Part shown: positions 1 through 5,272 of the stretch, in pieces | How the letters are laid out: every line of letters begins with the position of its first letter | Position numbering within the stretch: position 1 is the stretch's first letter | Assembly: GCA_016191715.1 (NCBI GenBank) | Contig: JACPVN010000427.1 | Span: forward strand, 1-5,679 | Length of the DNA stretch: 5,679 nucleotides | DNA from: Ignavibacteriota bacterium | Lineage (GTDB): Bacteria; Bacteroidota; Ignavibacteria; UBA10030; SZUA-254 | Reading direction: 5' to 3' | The notes under the pieces: model-generated | Database searches by the model: none | What the model was told of the DNA's origin: nothing | The model's input: the letters and a program-made list of their open reading frames with translations, nothing else | Program-made: the position numbers and the translations under genes

Positions 1-2
1 CG

Positions 3-170
3 CAAGCGGCGATTGAAGCACTGAATGGTACGGACATGAAGGGAAGAAACATCACGGTGAACGAAGCGCGCCCGCGTGAAGACCGTCCGCGAACAGGCGG
101 TGGTGGTGGTGGCGGCGGACGTGACCGACGACGAAGCGGCGGTGGTGGTGGCGGCGGAAGACGCTGGTAA
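3..170 (+). CDS. RRM-type RNA-binding protein with Gly/Arg-rich tail (C-terminal fragment)
   Basis: Reading from base 3 gives 55 codons to a TAA at 168-170; the start lies left of the window. The fragment begins QAAIEALNGTDMKGRNITVNEARPR in type (residues 1-25), the usual end of a single RNA recognition motif: the last helix (AIEALNG), then a 'G-R-x-I/L-x-V-N-E-A' beta strand. The tail has two glycine runs of 8 and 7 residues separated by a basic RDRRRS linker, ending RRW. This architecture is known from small bacterial glycine-rich RNA-binding proteins (cyanobacterial Rbp type and relatives in Bacteroidota), about 80-120 residues long, thought to act as RNA chaperones in the cytoplasm. Both RNP motifs (RNP1, RNP2) lie outside the window, so RNA contact residues cannot be checked. 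The family call rests on the RRM end and the tail together; the exact role is unknown. Confidence 0.85.
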   Translation, partial: QAAIEALNGTDMKGRNITVNEARPREDRPRTGGGGGGGGRDRRRSGGGGGGGRRW

Positions 171-207
171 GTTCTTTTTATTAATCTACCCAATCGAATT
201 ATTTTAT

Positions 208-239
208 AACTGCTTCCAACCGTTAAGGTTGAAGCAGTT
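208..239 (+). terminator. 13-bp hairpin downstream of the RRM gene, possible terminator
   Basis: Arms 208-215 plus 217-221 pair with 227-231 plus 232-239, giving 13 bp with one bulged C (216) and a five-base loop GTTAA. It begins 37 bases after the RRM stop codon, a sensible place for transcript end formation or 3' stabilisation. There is no T-run on either side (it is followed by CTGAAATACGA), so it is not a classical intrinsic terminator. It could equally be a dispersed intergenic palindrome. Confidence 0.4.
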
Positions 240-265
240 CTGAAATACGATTATCATTCAGAAGG

Positions 266-380
266 GGTTGTCCAATTGGAATTTGAATTAGTCGGGCAGA
301 CATTCTTGTCTGCTGATATTGATTCAGATATTGATGGTTGACGGGAAAGAAATTCTGTCCCACCGACTTTTTGGACAGCC
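266..380. repeat. 115-base palindromic element with 10-base terminal inverted repeats (REP/MITE-like)
   Basis: The ends GGTTGTCCAA (266-275) and TTGGACAGCC (371-380) are inverted repeats, matching at 9 of 10 positions with the tenth a G-T wobble. Nested inside, AGTCGG (290-295) pairs with CCGACT (363-368). Within that are two hairpins: GCAGACA (296-302) with TGTCTGC (307-313) over a TTCT loop, and GGGA (343-346) with TCCC (358-361) closing a smaller AGA/TCT stem. Between them a 9-base direct repeat GATATTGAT occurs at 315-323 and 327-335. The whole folds as a multibranched cruciform. It encodes no protein. It could be a small non-autonomous mobile element, a REP-like palindrome, or a structured RNA in the leader of the downstream phosphofructokinase gene; a single copy cannot tell these apart. 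No target-site duplication is obvious at the flanks. Confidence 0.55.
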
Positions 381-396
381 ACTAATGAATAGATGT

Positions 397-433
397 ACTC
401 TTTCAAACCGTTTTAACGGTTCAACAAAAGAGT
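397..433 (+). promoter_or_regulatory. Stem-loop in the phosphofructokinase leader
   Basis: The outer arms ACTCTTT (397-403) and AAAGAGT (427-433) pair over 7 bp. The inner arms AACCGT (406-411) and ACGGTT (416-421) pair over 6 bp with a TTTA loop. An asymmetric internal loop (404-405 against 422-426) separates the two stems. The structure ends 46 bases before the ATG of the phosphofructokinase gene, so if transcribed it sits in the 5' leader and leaves the ribosome site (GGAG, 465-468) free. It may be a leader structure, the end of an upstream transcript, or another dispersed palindrome. No convincing promoter boxes were found between 171 and 480. Confidence 0.35.
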
Positions 434-479
434 GAGAAGTAAACTAATACACTGAAAATAAAATGGAGTAACACTGAAC

Positions 480-1634
480 ATGAAAATAGGAATCTTAACC
501 GGCGGCGGAGACGTTCCCGGATTAAATCCCTGTATCAAAGCGGCAGTCTATCGCGCCGCCGACGAAGGACACGAGATGGTCGGATTCCGTCGCGGCTGGG
601 CGGGATTGCTTTACTACAATCCGGACGATGAAACATCGTCGTCTCAATATATTTTACCATTAAATAAAGTCAACACACGAACGATTGACCGAACGGGTGG
701 AACGTACATTCATACTTCCCGCACAAATCCCGGAAGAGTGAAACCGATGGAAATTCCTGATTTTCTCAAGAATTCATACCCGGATGTTTCAGATAAACCG
801 GTTGATTGCACAAAGCACGTACTTCGTGTTCTTGAACATTTGAAACTCGATGCACTCATTGCCATTGGCGGTGATGATACATTGAGTTACGCGGTGCGAC
901 TGCACAAGGAGGGCTTCCCGATGGTCTGTATTCCGAAGACGATGGATAACGACGTGTTCGGAACTGACTACTGCCTTGGATTCTCAACAGCAGTAACACG
1001 TAGTGTTGAGTTTATCCATGCGCTTCGCACACCGACCGGCTCGCATGAACGCATTGCCGTTGTTGAATTATTCGGACGATATTCGGGAGAAACATCGCTC
1101 ATCTCCGCGTATCTTTCCGGAGTTGACAGAGCAATCATTTCAGAAATTGATTTCGATATTGACAAGTTAGTGAACTTCCTTGTCGAAGACCGGAAGAATA
1201 ACCCGAGTCATTACGCCATCATGACAATCTCCGAAGGCGCAAAACCTCTCGGCGGCGAAATGATGATGAAAGGTGAAGCCGATGCGTACGGTCATAAGAA
1301 ACTTGGCGGCATCGGTGATTTGGTTTCGAAAGAAATCGAAGCGCGTTCCGGCGTTCGAACGGTGTTTCAACAACTTGCATACTTAATGCGAAGCGGCGCG
1401 CCCGATGCTCTCGATTTGATGGTCTCAACAAGTTACGGTTACTTAGCCACCGATATTCTTGTCAAAAAACAATCTGGCCGCTTAGTAGCATTGCGGGATG
1501 GAAAATATACAACCGTTTCAGCCAACATGATTTCGGAAGGGAAGAAGCGTGTTGATGTTGATGAGTTGTACGACATTGAAAACTACCGTCCGAAGGTTGC
1601 GCACCTGCTCGGCAAGCCCATGTTTCTGTATTGA
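480..1634 (+). CDS. pfp: 6-phosphofructokinase, probably pyrophosphate-dependent
   Basis: This 384-residue cytoplasmic enzyme phosphorylates fructose 6-phosphate to fructose 1,6-bisphosphate in glycolysis. Family motifs appear in order: GGGDVPGLN (8-16), RTGGT (71-75), IGGDD (129-133), PKTMDND (152-158, with catalytic Asp156), FGRYSG (198-203), ISEGA (250-254) and YLMRSGAPDALD (301-312). In ATP enzymes such as E. coli PfkA the positions matching Asp133 and Lys153 are glycines (Gly104, Gly124). Asp and Lys there are established determinants of pyrophosphate use, so the reaction is probably reversible and PPi-driven. The length is somewhat above the ~320 residues of E. coli PfkA, with extra sequence around 45-65 and 85-110. 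The ATG is supported by GGAG at 465-468, 11 bases upstream, and by the motif lying right at the N-terminus. The gene stands alone and converges on the sugar kinase gene. Family call is near certain; donor choice is inferred from two residues, and databases may label it pfkA. Confidence 0.95.
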   Translation: MKIGILTGGGDVPGLNPCIKAAVYRAADEGHEMVGFRRGWAGLLYYNPDDETSSSQYILPLNKVNTRTIDRTGGTYIHTSRTNPGRVKPMEIPDFLKNSYPDVSDKPVDCTKHVLRVLEHLKLDALIAIGGDDTLSYAVRLHKEGFPMVCIPKTMDNDVFGTDYCLGFSTAVTRSVEFIHALRTPTGSHERIAVVELFGRYSGETSLISAYLSGVDRAIISEIDFDIDKLVNFLVEDRKNNPSHYAIMTISEGAKPLGGEMMMKGEADAYGHKKLGGIGDLVSKEIEARSGVRTVFQQLAYLMRSGAPDALDLMVSTSYGYLATDILVKKQSGRLVALRDGKYTTVSANMISEGKKRVDVDELYDIENYRPKVAHLLGKPMFLY

Positions 1635-1696
1635 ACATTTTCTATTTGTCATTCTGAGGGATTCAGGTAGTCTCAAAAGTTACATTTTGTTGTAGC

Positions 1697-1737
1697 CGCA
1701 ACCTTTGCCAAAGGCATCCCTTCGGGACGTGGTTGCG
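1697..1737 (+). terminator. Branched palindrome downstream of phosphofructokinase gene
   Basis: CGCAACC (1697-1703) pairs with GGTTGCG (1731-1737) as a 7-bp outer stem. The inside can form TCCC-TTC-GGGA (1717-1727), and CCTTTG (1702-1707) can alternatively pair with CAAAGG (1709-1714), although its loop would be a single base, so that pairing is unlikely as drawn. The structure begins 62 bases past the TAA-less TGA stop region of the phosphofructokinase gene (stop at 1632-1634) and is followed only by TTT. It may end or protect that transcript, or be a REP-like intergenic palindrome. The rest of 1635-1879 holds no gene that I can support. Confidence 0.35.
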
Positions 1738-1840
1738 TTTCCAAATCAAAAACGCAGACATAAAGTTTGCGGTTATGAGTCCTTCGAATTATTAAGACAA
1801 CCTCGTGACCAAAGAATCCAATCGCCGATCTGATAAATGG

Positions 1841-1872
1841 ATTCTTCATCCTGCTAAAGCGGGATGAAGAAT
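1841..1872. terminator. 14-bp hairpin between convergent genes, candidate terminator
   Basis: Bases 1841-1854 pair with 1859-1872 without mismatch (one G-T wobble) over a TAAA loop. The hairpin lies 7 bases beyond the stop codon of the minus-strand sugar kinase gene and about 200 bases beyond the plus-strand phosphofructokinase stop, so it is well placed to end the former and block readthrough from both sides. Its flanks are only modestly T-rich (on the minus strand CCATTTATC follows), so intrinsic termination is plausible but not proven. Its left arm also belongs to an alternative pairing with 1812-1820. Confidence 0.5.
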
Positions 1873-1879
1873 AACATCT

Positions 1880-2803
1880 TTATGGTTGAGATTCTTCCAA
1901 CGCTAAAATGAGCGCGCCATACATGGAAGGAAATTTCGGCTTTTGAAAATAGACGTAAGGAAATTTCCGACAGATTTTTTTCTTCACCAATTCCGAAAAC
2001 CCATTGTTCTTTTCAAGCAATCCTCCCAATGTTGAAATGGTAAGTTTCTTCTCCGGTAATTCCTTTTGCAGAAGTGCCTCGACTAATCGCAGCAGGTCAT
2101 CGCTGTTTGATTCGAGTATTTGAATTGCAACTTCATCTTGTTTACCTGCGGCTTCAAATACTTTCGGAGTGAACGGAGCGATTTCTCCTTCTGCTTTTCG
2201 AATTGCAGAGACTAAGTATTCGGGAGAATCTATCTGAAAAAATTCGAGGGCTATGTTTGTCAGCATGGTAGGTTTTCCTTGTCCATCGAATTGTGACATC
2301 ACTGCACGAAGCGCTTCTCGTGCGATTGCATATCCGCTTCCGTCATCTCCCAAAATTCTTCCCCAACCGCCTGTCCTAAAAAATTGGTTTTTCTCTGTCC
2401 GATAATACGCGATGGAACCAGTTCCTGAAATCAACACAATTCCCGGACGCCACGGCAAAGCGGCTTCCAACGCGATTCGCGCGTCGCTTTCCAATTTGAT
2501 AATTCTGTTTTTATCGCTGAGTTTGAGTAGTTCGTCATGAAGTAATTCTCTATCGGCAGGTCTGCCGATGCCTGCAATACCTGCAACAACTTTTTGAACT
2601 GACTTGACCGGCTGTTTGATTTTTCCGCAACACTCACGTATCAAATTGAAAATAACTTTCGCCGAACGGTCAAAGCCGATAATGTTTGGATTCGAACCAA
2701 ATCCTTTGGCTTCTGTAAGGATAGTTCCATCCATGTCGGAGAGGAGAGCGTGTGTTTTTGTTCCTCCCCCGTCAATTCCGATTACGTAATGTTTATTACT
2801 CAT
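1880..2803 (-). CDS. BadF/BadG/BcrA/BcrD-type ATPase, probable N-acetylglucosamine kinase
   Basis: This 307-residue protein belongs to the sugar kinase/Hsp70/actin ATPase superfamily, in the BadF-like branch that includes eukaryotic and bacterial N-acetylglucosamine kinases. In order: phosphate-1 loop GIDGGGTKT (9-17), SDARIALEAA (106-115) with Asp107 in the place of the catalytic Asp, the BadF hallmark ISGTGSIAYY (125-134), GGWGRILGDDGSGYAIAREAL (145-165 region), and the second nucleotide-binding segment TLGGLLEKN (258-266), ending PSMYGALILA. It lacks the cysteine-ligated cluster expected of CoA-reductase activators, which favours a GlcNAc or glucosamine kinase in amino-sugar salvage, possibly wall recycling; the substrate is inferred. 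The ATG has no clear Shine-Dalgarno, only an A/T-rich leader. The gene lies 140 bases downstream of folC on the same strand, so co-transcription is possible but not tight. No truncation or frameshift is visible. Confidence 0.88.
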   Translation of the reverse strand: MSNKHYVIGIDGGGTKTHALLSDMDGTILTEAKGFGSNPNIIGFDRSAKVIFNLIRECCGKIKQPVKSVQKVVAGIAGIGRPADRELLHDELLKLSDKNRIIKLESDARIALEAALPWRPGIVLISGTGSIAYYRTEKNQFFRTGGWGRILGDDGSGYAIAREALRAVMSQFDGQGKPTMLTNIALEFFQIDSPEYLVSAIRKAEGEIAPFTPKVFEAAGKQDEVAIQILESNSDDLLRLVEALLQKELPEKKLTISTLGGLLEKNNGFSELVKKKICRKFPYVYFQKPKFPSMYGALILALEESQP

Positions 2804-2943
2804 AATTGTTTTAATTTGTTGGAAGTGAAATTATCAAAAATGAAGACAATAAGCAATTTGGAATTTTCAGAGGATGTTTTGTGAGTATTTGAAATTTTTA
2901 AAAAATGAAGTGTGGAATTAAGAAGGGTGTAGAAGGAGAGTAT
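2804..2943 (-). other. A/T-rich spacer between folC and the sugar kinase gene
   Basis: These 140 bases hold no gene and no strong hairpin, so folC has no visible terminator. On the minus strand a weak sigma-70-like pair can be drawn, TTGCTT then 17 bases then TAATTT, about 25-55 bases before the sugar kinase ATG. The match to consensus is about half, so a separate promoter for the kinase is only a possibility. Confidence 0.3.
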
Positions 2944-4269
2944 CTACGTTTGAATATGGAATGCTTCTATTGCTTCTCCCACAACATAATGCGAACCGAA
3001 AATGACAATCGCTTCATCAGAACGAACGAGTGATTGAGCAAGCAAAAGTCCATTCACCACTGTGCCGCCGTTGTACGTTGGAAATTGTTTAGCATGAAAT
3101 TCTTCCGTGAGTTGCTTACTTGATAATGCTCTTTCAGTTTTTGGTTGAACAGCGACAACGAGCCGAGCAAACATCGTGAGTGATTCAACCATCGCACGAT
3201 AGTCTTTATCTTTCATCACACCAAAGACGACAAGAGAACGATGGACAAGAATTTGTTTCAAAGAACTAATCGCCGCATTGATGCCTTCGGGATTATGTGC
3301 AACATCGGCAACGATGAGCGGATGTTTGCTGATGATTTCGAGGCGCGCATGAAGTCCCGCCGTTGATTGAACATTTTTCAATCCATGCTTGATAGATTTA
3401 AGAGTAATTTTATTGAAACCACATTCCTGCTTCAAATATTCAACGCCAAAAACTGCAAGACGTAAATTCAACTGTTGATGTTCGCCGGGGAGGGACGAGA
3501 AAAGCGAATGGTAAAAGTGTCTATCTGTCCACAGGTTGACCTTCAAACCTGATAAAGAATTGTCTTCAAGTGTTACCGCTCCAACTTTTCTCGTCTCGAT
3601 AAGATTTGAATGATTCTTCCGGGCAACCGTTCGGATTACTTTTCTTGCTTCCGGCTTATAACTCTCCAAAATGCATGGAATATGTTTCTTAATGATTCCC
3701 GCTTTTTCAAAAGCAATTTCAGCAAGCGTTTTTCCGAGATGTTCCGTGTGGTCAAGCCCGATGTTGGTGATGATGCTGAGTAACGGTGTGACAACATTCG
3801 TCGCATCAAACCTTCCACCCAATCCTGTCTCGATAATTGCAATGTCCACTTTCTCATCGGCGAAATATTTGAAAGCAATAGCTGTCGTCGTTTCAAAGAA
3901 TGTTGCTTTTGTTTCAACAATTTTCGGTTTGAGGAGAGTGCAGTAATCGGCAATCCGTTTATCTGTAATCTTTTCTCCGTCAATCCGAATCCGTTCATTG
4001 AACTCAACAAGATGTGGCGAAGTGTAAAGTCCGGTTCGGTAACCCGATGCAGTAAGAATTGCCGCGAGCATTGCAGAGGTAGAACCCTTCCCGTTCGTGC
4101 CGGCAATATGTATGCACGGAAATTTTCGTTCAGGGTTTCCGAGAAACTCTAATAATAGTTGGATGTTTCGGAGTCCGAGTTTGATTCCAAATTGCTGGAG
4201 GGAGTAGAGAAACTCAATCGGATTGGAGTTTGTAGTTTTCAGTTTCCTGTTTTCAGTTTCCTGTTTCAT
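2944..4269 (-). CDS. folC: Bifunctional folylpolyglutamate synthase / dihydrofolate synthase
   Basis: FolC is a cytoplasmic ATP-dependent Mur-ligase relative. It joins glutamate to dihydropteroate and then extends the glutamate tail of reduced folates. From the ATG at 4269 the protein has 441 residues, normal for the family (about 420-450). Motifs: FGIKLGL (27-33), P-loop AGTNGKGST (57-65), YTSPHL (82-87), ETGLGGRFDATN (147-158), ITNIGLDHTEHLG (167-179), KAGIIK (189-194, first Lys expected to be carbamylated), LPGEHQQLN (260-268), AHNPEG (324-329), and GSHYVVGEA (425-433) near the end. Start choice: the open frame reaches a TTG at 4290, but 4269 is the only in-frame ATG near the N-terminus, and family proteins usually begin just before the FGIKLGL segment. 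Neither start has a Shine-Dalgarno. The first 14 residues (MKQETENRKLKTTN) are encoded by the heptanucleotide repeat at 4228-4304. The gene follows pyrD by 58 bases, suggesting shared transcription. One or both activities cannot be decided from sequence alone. Confidence 0.95.
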   Translation of the reverse strand: MKQETENRKLKTTNSNPIEFLYSLQQFGIKLGLRNIQLLLEFLGNPERKFPCIHIAGTNGKGSTSAMLAAILTASGYRTGLYTSPHLVEFNERIRIDGEKITDKRIADYCTLLKPKIVETKATFFETTTAIAFKYFADEKVDIAIIETGLGGRFDATNVVTPLLSIITNIGLDHTEHLGKTLAEIAFEKAGIIKKHIPCILESYKPEARKVIRTVARKNHSNLIETRKVGAVTLEDNSLSGLKVNLWTDRHFYHSLFSSLPGEHQQLNLRLAVFGVEYLKQECGFNKITLKSIKHGLKNVQSTAGLHARLEIISKHPLIVADVAHNPEGINAAISSLKQILVHRSLVVFGVMKDKDYRAMVESLTMFARLVVAVQPKTERALSSKQLTEEFHAKQFPTYNGGTVVNGLLLAQSLVRSDEAIVIFGSHYVVGEAIEAFHIQT

Positions 4270-4304
4270 GCATCGAGTATCGAGTATCAAGCATCAAGCA
4301 TCAA
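4228..4304. repeat. Degenerate heptanucleotide tandem repeat, 11 units
   Basis: Eleven consecutive 7-base units, each starting with G and with T at position 4, run without a phase slip. The first six are of the type GTTTNNW (GTTTTCA and GTTTCCT alternate twice), and the last five are GYATCRA (GCATCGA, GTATCGA, GTATCAA, then GCATCAA twice). On the minus strand units read as TGAAAAC, AGGAAAC, TTGATGC and TCGATAC. The block fills most of the pyrD-folC gap and continues 42 bases into folC, supplying its first 14 codons. Heptanucleotide arrays (STRR) are known from cyanobacteria; this one has a different unit. Its function is unknown. Confidence 0.85.
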
Positions 4305-4327
4305 GAACCTGACGCCTGCAACCCTTC

Positions 4328-5272
4328 TTAAAGCCAACTGCTGAGAATTGAATTGTCCCGCTTCGCATCAAGCGCGCCAATCAATTCAGTTATATTAGAA
4401 ATGTTTGATTGTTCACAATACGATTTGATTCCGTCCGCAATTTTTACGCTTGCAGTAGGGTCAATGAAGTTTGCGGTGCCGACTTGAATTGCACTCGCGC
4501 CTGCGAGGAGAAATTCGATTGCATCTTCCCACGTCATGATGCCGCCGATGCCGATGACAGGGATGTTCACTGCCTGCGATGCTTCATACACTTTTGCAAG
4601 TGCAAGCGGTTTGATTGCCGGACCCGAAAGTCCGCCGGTAACGGTTGAGAGTTTCGGTCTTTTTGTTCGAATGTCAATCGCCATCCCGACGAATGTGTTG
4701 ACACAAGATATTGCATCGGCGCCTGCAAGTTCTGCAGAACGGGCAAAATCGGTAATATGTGTGATGTTGGGAGTGAGTTTGATGATGAGCGCTTTTGTGG
4801 TGAGCGGACGAAGGCGGCGGGTAATTTCCGCAATCATATCGCAATTCGTTCCGAAGTTCAATCCGCCTTCTTTTACATTCGGACAAGAGACATTGATTTC
4901 GTAGCCGTCAATTCCCTCTTCGTTTTCAAGGAGCGAAAGCACTTCACAGTATTCATCGAGTGTGCTTGCAGCAATGTTCGCGATGATTGTCGTATTCAGA
5001 TCACACAGATACGGAAGTTTCTGTTCGATGAACGCATGGACACCGATGTTTGCCAACCCAATTGAGTTCAACATTCCTGCTGAGGTTTCAACAATACGAT
5101 TTGGCGCATTCCCATCTCGTGGTTTCAATGAAAGAGATTTCGTAATGATGCCGCCGAGTTTGGAAACATCAACCAATTCTTTCACTTCATCGCCGTACCC
5201 AAACGTGCCGGAGGCAGTCAGGACAGGATTCTTCAGTTTCAATGAGCCGATTGTTACTTCAGTGTTGGGCAT
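4328..5272 (-). CDS. pyrD: Dihydroorotate dehydrogenase B, catalytic subunit
   Basis: This 314-residue cytoplasmic FMN enzyme oxidises dihydroorotate to orotate, the fourth step of de novo pyrimidine synthesis. Class 1 features in order: TASGTFGYG (19-27) at the FMN site, TKS (44-46) with the FMN/substrate lysine, NSIGLAN (69-75), INVSCPNVKEGG (126-137) with Cys130 as the catalytic base, KLTPN (165-169), VNTFVGMAID (191-200), GGLSGPAIKP (213-222), and the FMN-phosphate loops GIGGI (241-245) and QVGTA (263-267). A Cys base and the absence of an N-terminal membrane helix exclude the quinone-linked class 2 enzyme. The adjacent pyrK identifies subtype 1B, which passes electrons to NAD. The length is typical (about 300-315). 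The ATG lies inside the end of pyrK with a 14-base overlap and no evident Shine-Dalgarno, which suggests translational coupling. All expected active-site residues are present. Confidence 0.97.
   Translation of the reverse strand: MPNTEVTIGSLKLKNPVLTASGTFGYGDEVKELVDVSKLGGIITKSLSLKPRDGNAPNRIVETSAGMLNSIGLANIGVHAFIEQKLPYLCDLNTTIIANIAASTLDEYCEVLSLLENEEGIDGYEINVSCPNVKEGGLNFGTNCDMIAEITRRLRPLTTKALIIKLTPNITHITDFARSAELAGADAISCVNTFVGMAIDIRTKRPKLSTVTGGLSGPAIKPLALAKVYEASQAVNIPVIGIGGIMTWEDAIEFLLAGASAIQVGTANFIDPTASVKIADGIKSYCEQSNISNITELIGALDAKRDNSILSSWL

Noticed and set aside
94..160. G-rich tracts as a functional G-quadruplex
   Set aside because: The GG runs are explained by glycine codons (GGN) of the RRM protein tail; mostly two-G tracts give at best weak quadruplexes.
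968..1431. Minus-strand open frames opposite the phosphofructokinase gene
   Set aside because: Antisense shadows of a gene with complete motifs; compositions are arbitrary.
2804..2943. A defined promoter for the sugar kinase gene
   Set aside because: The best -35/-10 pair matches consensus at only about half of the positions in very A/T-rich DNA, so it is mentioned only as a possibility.
3636..4106. 156-codon open frame on the minus strand inside folC
   Set aside because: It is an out-of-frame shadow of folC, whose reading frame carries all family motifs across the same bases; its own translation has no recognisable domain.
4228..4304. Possible CRISPR array
   Set aside because: Units are 7 bases long with no spacers, unlike 23-47-base CRISPR repeats, and no cas gene is present.
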